A stretch of 64,000 nucleotides of DNA, taken from positions 3,720,001 through 3,784,000 of the forward strand of contig NZ_CP041151.1 of assembly GCF_006494715.1 (NCBI RefSeq), given 5' to 3'. Origin of the DNA: Shewanella sp. SNU WT4. Its GTDB lineage: Bacteria > Pseudomonadota > Gammaproteobacteria > Enterobacterales > Shewanellaceae. Both the position numbers and the translations under genes were made by a program. Shown one piece after another: positions 43,978 to 52,524 of this stretch. The notes beneath the pieces were generated by a model. It saw nothing but the letters and a program-made list of their open reading frames with translations, did no database searches and was not told where the DNA came from. The number at the start of each line of letters is the position of its first letter. Position 1 is the first letter of the stretch.

Positions 43978-45374
43978 TTAGCCGCGACTCAATTTTAGGT
44001 AAGTGGCTAGATCCACAGGCGCCATGGCCTGTACCCTTAGGCATAGTCGTACTGTTTATACTTATCGCCGCGGCCTGGTTTTTCCTGCCTCACCCCTTAT
44101 TAATGTTAGTGCTAGGCCTTATTCCTTTTGCCTTACTGCTGGTCATCAAAGAAGCATTTTTGATGGTGCTGTTATTTGTGATTTTTTCATTTTTTCGCAT
44201 CCATGAAGTCATTCCGCAGCTGTATAACTTTAAAATTCCCTTGATGCTGTCAGCGGCCTCACTCATCACCTTATTTTGGCACTTAGTGATTAGTCAAAAT
44301 ATCAAACTCTACTGGACCAAGAGCTTAGGCTTGTTGTCGTTATTTACCTTGCTAGTCATAGTGGGATTAGTGCTCGCTGCCAATCGCCCTGTGGCCATTA
44401 CCTATTTTATGGAGATTTACTGGAAGATTATCTTAATGACTTTTGCGGTGGCGTATCTTACCCGCACAGCCAATGATTTTAACCGCGCCAATCATTTAAT
44501 CGCAGGAGCCGGCATCTTAGTCGCCTGCGTAGCTATTTATAATAAAATCAATGAAATCGGTCTAGTGGAAGGCACAAGGGTGACTATTGGGCGCGATATA
44601 GGCTCCATGCTTGGCGATCCTAACGATTTAGCCTTAGTGCTGATGTTCCCCGCCTCATTTTCATTAAGCTTAATCATGACTTCTAAGCTATCCATAGCGT
44701 CAAGACTCTTAGGTTTAGTGACTTTCCCGCTTATTTTCTACGCCATTATTGCCACTCAAAGCCGCGGCGGCTTGCTGGGGATTTTGACCATTATGGGGGC
44801 AATCATCTATCGGCACGTCGCCTCGAAAACCCTATTCTTTGGCGCCGCTGGCGTTGCCGCGATACTGCTCTACGCTGTGGCCGGTATTAGCGAGCGCGCA
44901 TCTGGCGGCGCCCATGAAGAAGGCGTAGATGCCTCAGCCATGGGGCGCATCTATGCATGGCAAGCCGCCTTTGGCATGGCGCTGGATAACCCCCTAACTG
45001 GCGTTGGCCTTGATAATTTTTACGTGAATTACTATTTTTACTCGCCTCACTGGGATGGCTTAAATCATGCGGTGCATAGCACTTGGTTTGGGGTTTTAGC
45101 CGAAACTGGCTTTTTGGGCTTAATCATTTTTATCGCCTTTGTGACTACGGCTATGCTGAGCGCTAAATCGACCCTTGAAAAAGTGGAAGCCCATGTGAAT
45201 CAACTGCCCATCAGCTTTTATTGCTCGGCGCAGGCGCTCCTTGGCGGACTTGCCGCGACTATCGTCTCTGGCACCTTTTTAACTCAAGGCTTTAACTGGC
45301 CGATTTATCTGCTATCAGGCTTAGTGATAGCCCTCACTCGCGCCACCGATGAATTTTTGGCAAAACCTAAATAG
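43974..45374 (+). CDS. sypL: O-antigen ligase/polymerase-like membrane protein (SypL, Wzy type)
   Basis: A 466-residue protein with about 11-12 membrane helices. The Wzy_C/O-antigen-ligase pattern is seen in a large periplasmic loop: YAIIATQSRGGLLGIL, MGRIYAWQAAFGMALDNPLTGVGLDNF (in part DNPLTGVGLDNF) and LNHAVHSTWFGVLAETGFLGL (in part AVHSTWFGVLAETG). It polymerises the repeat units or ligates polymer in the periplasm. Last gene of the second operon. Confidence 0.84.
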   Translation: MISRDSILGKWLDPQAPWPVPLGIVVLFILIAAAWFFLPHPLLMLVLGLIPFALLLVIKEAFLMVLLFVIFSFFRIHEVIPQLYNFKIPLMLSAASLITLFWHLVISQNIKLYWTKSLGLLSLFTLLVIVGLVLAANRPVAITYFMEIYWKIILMTFAVAYLTRTANDFNRANHLIAGAGILVACVAIYNKINEIGLVEGTRVTIGRDIGSMLGDPNDLALVLMFPASFSLSLIMTSKLSIASRLLGLVTFPLIFYAIIATQSRGGLLGILTIMGAIIYRHVASKTLFFGAAGVAAILLYAVAGISERASGGAHEEGVDASAMGRIYAWQAAFGMALDNPLTGVGLDNFYVNYYFYSPHWDGLNHAVHSTWFGVLAETGFLGLIIFIAFVTTAMLSAKSTLEKVEAHVNQLPISFYCSAQALLGGLAATIVSGTFLTQGFNWPIYLLSGLVIALTRATDEFLAKPK

Positions 45375-45387
45375 CCACGACTCGTCA

Positions 45388-45400
45388 TTGCAAATTGCAA
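45388..45400 (+). promoter_or_regulatory. candidate SypG-type enhancer, sypN promoter
   Basis: TTGCAAATTGCAA, 88 bases before the -24 GG; matches the sypA and sypP elements at 12 of 13 positions or better. Confidence 0.55.
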
Positions 45401-45486
45401 CGCCAGCACTAGTCTTTTACCCGCAGCCTAAGCTACCACCAAGCTAACGTAATGATTTAATTAACAATCAACTAATCACCAACTAA

Positions 45487-45502
45487 TGGCATAACACTTG
45501 CT
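45487..45502 (+). promoter_or_regulatory. sigma-54 promoter of the sypN operon
   Basis: TGGCATAACACTTGCT: -24 GG (45488-45489), 10 bases, -12 GC (45500-45501), with a consensus TTGCT. It excludes the in-frame TTG at 45498 as a start codon. Confidence 0.8.
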
Positions 45503-45542
45503 GCATGAGCTTAAGTTCACTTTTCCGCTCAAGAAGGCAGCT

Positions 45543-47039
45543 ATGGCCAATATCATCCCCATTGATAGCCGCAAAAAGGAAAAGGTTGCAGAAGATACTG
45601 CAGTAACTCAGCGAGTTGCGCACCCCACTTCTATAATAAAACTGACGGCAGCGGATGATTGCAGTCCATTTTCAGCGCGCACTGACATTAATTTATTTGC
45701 AAAGGATAGCGCCAACCCCATGACAGATAATGTCGAGACTCAAGCTGCAAGCTTAACTCAGCCCCCCAATAAGCTTACAAATCAGCCTTTAAGCCTGCCT
45801 TATAGCCAAGCTTTAGGCCAAGCGGGAACTCGCGCTGATTTAGTCGTCTTTGGTGAAGATTGGGGCGGCTTACCGTCGAGTACTCAGCATTTAATTGCCC
45901 GCTTAAGTCAGCATTACCGCGTATTTTGGGTTAACTCCATAGGGTTACGTCAGCCACAATGGCATAGACGCGATGGCTATCGCATCGTCCAAAAACTGCT
46001 GGCGGCCGTAAGCAAAGTGCACCCCCGCGATGATGGCAGCGGCTCAAATAAAGCAAACGCTACCAATGAAACACACGGCACAAGCAATCAGGCTTCAACA
46101 CTCAATGCTGCCAATGTCGATGGCAAACATTCAGACTATTGCCCTATCATCATCAAGCCGCTGACTATTCCGGCGCCCCAAGGGCGATTGGCTCGCCTAC
46201 TAGCAAACTGGCTATTGCTGCAGCAAATCAAGCCGGTATTAACGCGCTTTAAGGTTGTGAATCCTCTGGTGTGGACATCCCTGCCAACTGCCGTGGATAT
46301 TTGTCAGGCGTTAAATCCAGAGCGAATTGTTTACTATTGCGGTGATGATTTTTCGGCATTAGCAGGGGTTGATCATCACACTGTCAGTGGTGATGAAGAG
46401 CGTTTAGTCGCAAAAGCTCAGCTGATTTTGGCGGCAAGCCCAGCGCTTGCTAACAAATTTCCGCACGCTAAAACCGAGCTTATGCCCCATGGGGTTGATG
46501 TTAGTTTGTTTCGCACCGCTAGCCTGCGCGCCCCTGATTTACCTAAAGATGGCAAACCCATAGCAGGCTTTTATGGCAGCCTATCTAGCTGGCTGGATTA
46601 TCAATTGCTGTTTCAAGTAGCAAGTCACTTACCCGATTGGCATTTTGTATTTATCGGCAACATTGAAACCGAGGTTGGCGCCTTAATGGCGCTGCCCAAT
46701 GTGCGCTTTCTTGGGGCAAGACGCCATGAAGAGCTACCCAGTTATAGCCAGCACTGGCAAGTGTCCCTACTGCCATTTCGCAATACTCCGCAAATTCAGG
46801 CCTGTAATCCGTTAAAGCTCCTTGAATATATTGCCTGCGGTCGCCCGATTGTTAGCACTGAGTTTCCGGCAGCGCAGCAATGGCCAGAGCAAGTACACCT
46901 AGTGTATAACGCCGGCGATATGATCCGCACCTTGCAGCAACTGCGCCAGTCACTAAGGGTTGCCAGCCAAGTGGACTTGAGTCAACACAGCTGGGAGGCG
47001 CGTGCCACCTCGCTCCACCACTTATTGGAGCAAATATGA
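45543..47039 (+). CDS. sypN: glycosyltransferase (SypN)
   Basis: A 498-residue protein. The first 80 residues are low-complexity and polar, then a GT-B fold begins (ADLVVFGEDWGGLPSSTQHLI). Seen: VYYCGDDFSALAGVDH, LMPHGVDVSLF and C-terminal NPLKLLEYIACGRPIVSTEFP (in part PLKLLEYIACGRPIVS). A second variable stretch (Asn/Thr/Ser-rich) interrupts residues about 155-190. Start 45543 is used because the upstream TTG lies in the promoter and AAGAAGG precedes this ATG. It overlaps sypO in ATGA. Confidence 0.82.
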   Translation: MANIIPIDSRKKEKVAEDTAVTQRVAHPTSIIKLTAADDCSPFSARTDINLFAKDSANPMTDNVETQAASLTQPPNKLTNQPLSLPYSQALGQAGTRADLVVFGEDWGGLPSSTQHLIARLSQHYRVFWVNSIGLRQPQWHRRDGYRIVQKLLAAVSKVHPRDDGSGSNKANATNETHGTSNQASTLNAANVDGKHSDYCPIIIKPLTIPAPQGRLARLLANWLLLQQIKPVLTRFKVVNPLVWTSLPTAVDICQALNPERIVYYCGDDFSALAGVDHHTVSGDEERLVAKAQLILAASPALANKFPHAKTELMPHGVDVSLFRTASLRAPDLPKDGKPIAGFYGSLSSWLDYQLLFQVASHLPDWHFVFIGNIETEVGALMALPNVRFLGARRHEELPSYSQHWQVSLLPFRNTPQIQACNPLKLLEYIACGRPIVSTEFPAAQQWPEQVHLVYNAGDMIRTLQQLRQSLRVASQVDLSQHSWEARATSLHHLLEQI

Positions 47040-48529
47040 AAGGCCTAAGTTATCGACTCATGGTGTTGCTATGCGGGGCGTGGCGCCAACGCTATATCAT
47101 AGTGGTGCCGGCCTTATTCTTTCCGCTCGTGGGTCTTGCCATTGGTACCTTAAGCCCAAGAATTTACACTTCGCACACCAGTATGTTGCTGCAAGAAACC
47201 GCCAACATGAACCCCTTCTTAAAAGATTTGGGCATGTCGGCCATGATCAAAGAAAGGATGGATAGCTTAACCACCTTGCTCCATAGCCGCCATATTCTGG
47301 CATTAGTGGCTAAAGATATGGGCCAAATTACGGAAGAAACTTCAGATAAGGATGCCAATGAAATTATTGCGGCGCTATCGGCAGGCCTTAGCGTCCAAAT
47401 GGCGGGCAAAGAGCTCATTAGCATTCAGCTAGTCTCGGGTAATCCGCAGCGCATGCGTGAAACCTTAGAGAGCGTGAGTAAACACTTCATCGAGCAAATG
47501 TTAGCGCCCGAGCGCTCATCCATGAAAGATTCCAGCAGCTTCTTATCGGAAAACTTAGATACCCGCCGTAAGGAGTTAGAACAAGCCGAACAAAAATTGG
47601 CGGAATACCGCAGCGCCAATGCCGCCGATATGCCAGAGATGCAAATGGATAAGCTCACCCGCTTAGCAAAACTCAAACAAACCTTATCAGAGCGCAAAGC
47701 TGAACTGGCTGGCGCCGAAAAAAGCTTAGGCAGCTTAGATCAGCAGTTATCGCGCACCAACCCTGTGATAGGAAAGTTAGAAGAACAAATCATAATGCTG
47801 CGCAGTGAATTAACCTTGCTGCAAGCCAAATACACGGCTAATCACAGTAAGGTTCAAGGGCTTAAACGTAACTTATCAGAATTAGAAAATGAGCGCGCCG
47901 CACTGTTAACTCAGCATCAAGTCACTTTAGATACCACCCAGCTATTTGATTTAGCGAGTGTGGCAAGCTCAGGCAAACTTGATGGTCAGCAGCCGTTACT
48001 GATATCGCAATTAGAGCACTTGCAGTTAGGGCGCTCAAAAGTGAGTAGCTTAATCGAAGAAGTGAGCAGCCTAACGGCCATGATTACAGAATTAGAGCAA
48101 GACACTAAAAGTTTAGGCTCGCGCCAACAGCAACTGGCGAAACTTGAGCGCGACTTAGTGATTAAGCGCCAAATGTATGATGACTTAATGGAGCGCTACG
48201 AGATGGCGCGCCTGACCAGCTCCTTTGGGGTGTTTGAGCAAGATAAACGTATTCGCGTCATCGACAGTCCTTACATCCCGACCAACCCATCTAATCCACA
48301 TATTTTGTTATTCGTGATTGGTGGCCTTTTTGGCGGCTTCTTTATCGGTGCTGGTATTGGCACAGTCAGAGAGCTGACCGACACTAGCATTCGCCTGCGC
48401 CAAGACGTGGAAGAGTTAACTGGCGCCACTGTGCTGTGCCGCATTCCTCTTATCGTACCAAGAACCAGCGAGCTTACGTTTGGGCCTGCGCCAGTCACAC
48501 GTTGCAGTCGCAATAGTGCTAACACTTAA
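47036..48529 (+). CDS. sypO: Wzz/GNVR chain-length determinant (SypO)
   Basis: A 497-residue inner-membrane protein with a Wzz domain: helix near 20-42 (YIIVVPALFFPLVGLAIGTL in part VVPALFFPLVGLAIG), long periplasmic coiled coils (about 160-400, Glu/Lys/Leu-rich) and a second helix near 415-440 (LLFVIGGLFGGFFIGAGIG in part). There is no kinase domain; the P-loop partner is the separate SypD-like protein, as in two-part Wzc systems. It controls polymer length together with the outer-membrane channel. Confidence 0.85.
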   Translation: MKGLSYRLMVLLCGAWRQRYIIVVPALFFPLVGLAIGTLSPRIYTSHTSMLLQETANMNPFLKDLGMSAMIKERMDSLTTLLHSRHILALVAKDMGQITEETSDKDANEIIAALSAGLSVQMAGKELISIQLVSGNPQRMRETLESVSKHFIEQMLAPERSSMKDSSSFLSENLDTRRKELEQAEQKLAEYRSANAADMPEMQMDKLTRLAKLKQTLSERKAELAGAEKSLGSLDQQLSRTNPVIGKLEEQIIMLRSELTLLQAKYTANHSKVQGLKRNLSELENERAALLTQHQVTLDTTQLFDLASVASSGKLDGQQPLLISQLEHLQLGRSKVSSLIEEVSSLTAMITELEQDTKSLGSRQQQLAKLERDLVIKRQMYDDLMERYEMARLTSSFGVFEQDKRIRVIDSPYIPTNPSNPHILLFVIGGLFGGFFIGAGIGTVRELTDTSIRLRQDVEELTGATVLCRIPLIVPRTSELTFGPAPVTRCSRNSANT

Positions 48530-48536
48530 AGTCGGT

Positions 48537-51257
48537 ATGTATAATCACATTCACAGCATCATTAAGCTTATTGCCACGACTCAGCTTGCGATCATAAGTA
48601 GCTTGATGCTCATGGCTTTCTTGGGGGCAAGCATAAGCACTGCTAATGCCAGCAGCGCGACTCGCCTTGAACTTACGCAAGATGCTGACATTTCTGCCCA
48701 TAAAATTACCTTAAGCCTGAGCCGTAGCGATAGTCAGCAAATAACTAAAGCCACAGACATAGTCATCAGCGGCATAAATCACAGCGCTAAGCCTGCCATC
48801 TTAGTGTTACGAGTCGATGATAAAGACAATCCGCCCTATAACGATCGCATTAACCTCGAGCGCGTCATTGCCCCAGGGCCATTTACTATCAGTCAGTTAC
48901 TTGGCGGCCTTACCACAGCAAGTCAGCGCCAGTTAAGCCTTAACCAAATTCAGCAAATCATTATTTTTAGTGACGATAACGCCATTAGTCTTGAGCGCGC
49001 TGAGCTTATTACCCATCCGCCCTTGCCTGCTGGCAGCATAGGCTGGGACTTTGGCCCCGCAGGCAGTGCCCTGTGGCCAGGGTTTCAAGCGGTAACAATT
49101 ACTGACTCTATGATAACTGGCGGGCAAATGTTGGCTATCGATAGAGGCAGTAAAATGCAGGCGAACGAAGGGCTGACGACCGATGGCATTAATGGCATCA
49201 CCCAAGTGCATTTACCTTTAGCCGCAGGGCTTTGGGGTATAAGCTTATGGTTAAGAGACCCAGGTGAATGGGAATATTTACCAGCAGTGACAACGCGCAG
49301 CATTAGCGTTAATGGCACTACAGTGGATGAGCTCAAGCTAAGCAGTGAAGAGTGGTTTGACAAGGTTTATCTTGGCCGCCAATGGCCAGAAGCTTCGGGC
49401 AATGACAATAGTTATCAGCGCTTTGCCTTAAGTCCCTTCGATAGTTTGCAAGTAATAGCGGCAAGCCAAGGCCAAGGCGTCACTATCAATCTCAGTGGCA
49501 ATCAACCTCAGGCCGGTTTTATTGCCGCCATTTTGGCTGAACCTATCACTCAATCATCAAGCAACCCAAGCTACTTACTGCCACAAAAAATCAGTGCCGA
49601 TAAACTTAAAGTGTTAACTGGTATAGAGCAGGCGCGCGCACTGTGGTGGCAAAGCAATTGGCCGCTAGCGCCTTGGCCAGAGCCCCAGCCTAAGCTAGAA
49701 CATAAGCCAGAACATAAGCTAACAAATAAAGCCGACAATAATGCGAAAGCCTTAGCCAAAGCAGATGGTGCTAACAGTATTCACAATTACAATAACGACG
49801 TAATTATGCTGAGCAAAGCGCCCAGCCTAGTGGCGCCCGGCTCTTGGTTTAATGTCAGTTATCGCCTCGATGAACACCTAGGTGACAGCGATATAATGGT
49901 GCAGGCGCCACGCCTTAATAGCACGTCACTACCCACTCAAATTCGTTATGGCCATTGGCAGTGGCAGCGCAGCGGACTTAAATCCACCTTGTTAATTGCT
50001 GATGATCAGTTGCTTAAGTCGGGCTTACCGCCAAAAGCCTCTCAATACGCGCCGCAAAATACGTATTTGGGTCAGCAGCGCGCGCAGCAAATCGCCCCGC
50101 ACACGCCATCACGAATGCTGCATTTACGCATTAAAGTGCCATCAAGCGCAGCGCCCGGCCGCTACCTTGGTCAAGTGGATATAAATAAGGGCACTGCCAC
50201 TATTAGCCTGCCGATTGCAGTGGAAGTCATGCCTGATGCGCTGCCCCATGTTAAGCAATCCATAGGCGTGTATCTTGAGCCACAAGTGCAATTTGGCTGG
50301 CTTAACGATACCCAAGCTATGTTAGAGCAAGGCATAAGCTGCGATCTCGCCTTTTTAAAGCAACAAGGGTTACCTTCAGTCGCGCCGCCACTAACTACCC
50401 CCACAGATAAAGCAAAAATTCAAAAATTAATCAGTGAATTGCAAGAGTTAACACAGCAAGGTTTTGCCGCCCCAGTGCTGGCCTACACCCCACTAAAACG
50501 CTTAATTGCCAGCCAAGGGGTCGAACAAGCCACTGCAACCTTGGCCGATGTGAGCCAACAGCTAAGCGCTTTGGGGTTAAGTGAACCTATTTGGGTCAGC
50601 GCCGATGAACCTTCAAATCCTGACGGCCTCAACCATCTTGAAGCTAGCTTTCGCTATATGCGGGCGTTTTCGCCAAAATCGCGCTTAGCCGGTCATTTAA
50701 ATCATCAAGGCGATAGTAAATGGCTGAATTTTTTTGATTTAGTCTTACTCAATGATGGCTTTGGGATTAATCAAGCTGAGTTAAATAAGCTACCCGCCGC
50801 CCTTGAGGTATGGCTGTATAACTTAACGCCGGCGCGCCATGCCGCGGGTTTTTATCTGTGGCAATCCCAAGCCGAAGGCTTAATGCTGTGGCACGGGCGA
50901 ATGCCCACTGCCGACCCCTTTAACCCAACCGATGGCCGCGAGTCTGATATTCAATTTTTATACCCAAGTGCCATGCCTTGCCCGTTAGAGCCAGATGTAA
51001 ACTTGGCACTTTTTGAGCTCACCGATGGCATCACAGATTTGCAATGGTTGTTATGGCTTGAGCAGCAAGCGAGTGTCAGTAATAACCATCTTACAGGCCA
51101 AGCGGCCGCCCGCGCCTTATTAGTTAGATTACAACATCAAGTGCCCAAAGAATGGCAAGCCATGGCGGCCATACCGTCTTCGCGCTTAGATGACTGGCGC
51201 CAACAAATCATGACGCTTTATGCACAGTCTACAGGCCAAACCAAGCATGCAAACTAA
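48537..51257 (+). CDS. DUF4091 glycoside-hydrolase-like secreted protein
   Basis: A 906-residue protein with a signal peptide (AFLGASISTANA) at ATG 48537; the ATG at 48480 lies inside sypO. The N-terminal half (about 30-330) is beta-rich and may bind carbohydrate. The C-terminal half contains the pattern of a TIM-barrel DUF4091 domain: EPIWVSADEPSNPDGLN, LEVWLYNLTPARHAAGFYLW (in part), GLMLWHGR, ADPFNPTDGRESD and ELTDGITDLQWLLWL. Trp-rich and Asp/Glu-rich motifs fit a glycosidase, acting on the polymer in the periplasm or outside. It has no place in the V. fischeri syp order. It follows sypO by 7 bases. Confidence 0.75.
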   Translation: MYNHIHSIIKLIATTQLAIISSLMLMAFLGASISTANASSATRLELTQDADISAHKITLSLSRSDSQQITKATDIVISGINHSAKPAILVLRVDDKDNPPYNDRINLERVIAPGPFTISQLLGGLTTASQRQLSLNQIQQIIIFSDDNAISLERAELITHPPLPAGSIGWDFGPAGSALWPGFQAVTITDSMITGGQMLAIDRGSKMQANEGLTTDGINGITQVHLPLAAGLWGISLWLRDPGEWEYLPAVTTRSISVNGTTVDELKLSSEEWFDKVYLGRQWPEASGNDNSYQRFALSPFDSLQVIAASQGQGVTINLSGNQPQAGFIAAILAEPITQSSSNPSYLLPQKISADKLKVLTGIEQARALWWQSNWPLAPWPEPQPKLEHKPEHKLTNKADNNAKALAKADGANSIHNYNNDVIMLSKAPSLVAPGSWFNVSYRLDEHLGDSDIMVQAPRLNSTSLPTQIRYGHWQWQRSGLKSTLLIADDQLLKSGLPPKASQYAPQNTYLGQQRAQQIAPHTPSRMLHLRIKVPSSAAPGRYLGQVDINKGTATISLPIAVEVMPDALPHVKQSIGVYLEPQVQFGWLNDTQAMLEQGISCDLAFLKQQGLPSVAPPLTTPTDKAKIQKLISELQELTQQGFAAPVLAYTPLKRLIASQGVEQATATLADVSQQLSALGLSEPIWVSADEPSNPDGLNHLEASFRYMRAFSPKSRLAGHLNHQGDSKWLNFFDLVLLNDGFGINQAELNKLPAALEVWLYNLTPARHAAGFYLWQSQAEGLMLWHGRMPTADPFNPTDGRESDIQFLYPSAMPCPLEPDVNLALFELTDGITDLQWLLWLEQQASVSNNHLTGQAAARALLVRLQHQVPKEWQAMAAIPSSRLDDWRQQIMTLYAQSTGQTKHAN

Positions 51258-51267
51258 GAATCGCCAT

Positions 51268-51280
51268 TTGCAAACTGCAA
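51268..51280 (+). promoter_or_regulatory. candidate SypG-type enhancer, sypP promoter
   Basis: TTGCAAACTGCAA, 66 bases before the -24 GG; matches the sypA and sypN elements. Confidence 0.55.
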
Positions 51281-51343
51281 GCTCAGTTGGCGAACACCTA
51301 AAGCCACACAAAAATAAACCACTAAATTACAACACCTTAAGTG

Positions 51344-51360
51344 TTGGCACGGCAAATGCT
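51344..51360 (+). promoter_or_regulatory. sigma-54 promoter of the sypPQR operon
   Basis: TTGGCACGGCAAATGCT: -24 GG (51346-51347), exactly 10 bases, -12 GC (51358-51359). Confidence 0.82.
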
Positions 51361-51362
51361 TT

Positions 51363-51385
51363 ACCTAAGTATCTTAGGTTTTTTT
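51363..51385 (+). terminator. intrinsic terminator at the sypP sigma-54 start site
   Basis: ACCTAAG-TAT-CTTAGGT (51363-51379) followed by six T. The expected sigma-54 start, about 12 bases after the -12 GC, falls in the loop. Read-through from the upstream operon would form the hairpin; transcripts from the sypP promoter would not. Confidence 0.75.
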
Positions 51386-51418
51386 CACTTATGTATCGTG
51401 CAATCTTGAGGTGGCGCC

Positions 51419-52522
51419 ATGTTAAAAGTATTCCAAGTGGTACAACATCTTCGTCCCGGCGGACTTGAAAATATGGTGTTAGATATCCAGCAGTTTTCTG
51501 ATTTCAATCAAAATACTTGGATAGTGAGCCTAGAAGGCGAGCTTGAAACTGCCATCGCCGCTTGGCCTAAACTTAAGCACTGCGCCGATAGGCTGATTTT
51601 TATGAATAAACAGCCTGGACTCACCGCCAGTACTTATCACAAATTGTGTCAGTTATTTACTGAGCACCAGCCTGATGTGGTTCATACCCACCATATCGGC
51701 CCCTTGTTTTATGCCAGCACGGCCGCTAAACATAGCGGCGTCAAAGTGCGCATTCATACCGAGCATGATGCTTGGCATTTAGATGATATGAAGCAAAGAC
51801 TCATTCAAAAATGTGCCTTAAAAATCGCTAACCCGATACTGATTGCCGATGGCCATGCCGTGGCCGCGAGCTTAGATCGCTACCTCGGCCTTGATAAGGT
51901 AAAAACCATTCACAATGGCATAGATACCAATAAGTTTTTCCCAGGATCACAGCATAAGGCGCGCCGCAGTTTAGGCCTGCCGCTTGATGTCAAATTCATT
52001 GGTTGCAGCGGCCGCATGGAGCTAGTTAAGAATCAAGAACTGCTGATTTATGCCATGCGCTATTTACCCGAAGATGTGCACTTAGCGCTTGCAGGCCATG
52101 GCAGTTGCTTTGAGGCACTTAAATATCGCACCTTAGTTGAAGGCTTAAGCCACAGGGTTCACTTTGTCGGCTTTACCGATAACATGCCAGATTTCTACCG
52201 CGCCTTAGATTTATTTTGCCTGCCATCCCTTAACGAAGGCTTTCCATTAGCGCCGCTTGAAGCGCAGGCCTGTAATATTCGCGCCTTAGTAACAGATGTG
52301 GGCGGCGCCAAAGAAACCTTATGCCCAGAAAGTGGCAAGTTGTTACCTAGCCATCACGCTAAAGAAGCAGCCGAATTAATTAACACTATGCTCAATGGCA
52401 AAATGTCGATTTCGCCCCGCAATTTTATCACCCGCCACTTTGATGTGCGCGAGATGGCGAAAGCCTATGATGATGTTTGTCATCAAGGTTATCGCGACAC
52501 CTCTACGCCGCTGGAGCACTAA
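51419..52522 (+). CDS. sypP: GT4-type glycosyltransferase (SypP)
   Basis: A 367-residue glycosyltransferase: LKVFQVVQHLRPGGLENMVL at the start, HTHHIGPLFYAS, IHNGIDTNKFFPGS at the hinge, GCSGRMELVKNQELLI and the C-terminal EX7E in LPSLNEGFPLAPLEAQACN. GAGGTGG ribosome site just upstream. First gene of the last syp operon, directly after a sigma-54 promoter, in agreement with V. fischeri. Confidence 0.86.
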   Translation: MLKVFQVVQHLRPGGLENMVLDIQQFSDFNQNTWIVSLEGELETAIAAWPKLKHCADRLIFMNKQPGLTASTYHKLCQLFTEHQPDVVHTHHIGPLFYASTAAKHSGVKVRIHTEHDAWHLDDMKQRLIQKCALKIANPILIADGHAVAASLDRYLGLDKVKTIHNGIDTNKFFPGSQHKARRSLGLPLDVKFIGCSGRMELVKNQELLIYAMRYLPEDVHLALAGHGSCFEALKYRTLVEGLSHRVHFVGFTDNMPDFYRALDLFCLPSLNEGFPLAPLEAQACNIRALVTDVGGAKETLCPESGKLLPSHHAKEAAELINTMLNGKMSISPRNFITRHFDVREMAKAYDDVCHQGYRDTSTPLEH

Positions 52523-52524
52523 TC

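Noticed and set aside
45498..45542. TTG start of the sypN equivalent
   Set aside because: It lies in the -12 box of the sigma-54 promoter, upstream of any transcript; ATG 45543 has a good ribosome site.
48480..48536. Upstream ATG of the DUF4091 gene
   Set aside because: It lies inside sypO and would hide the signal peptide that starts at 48537.
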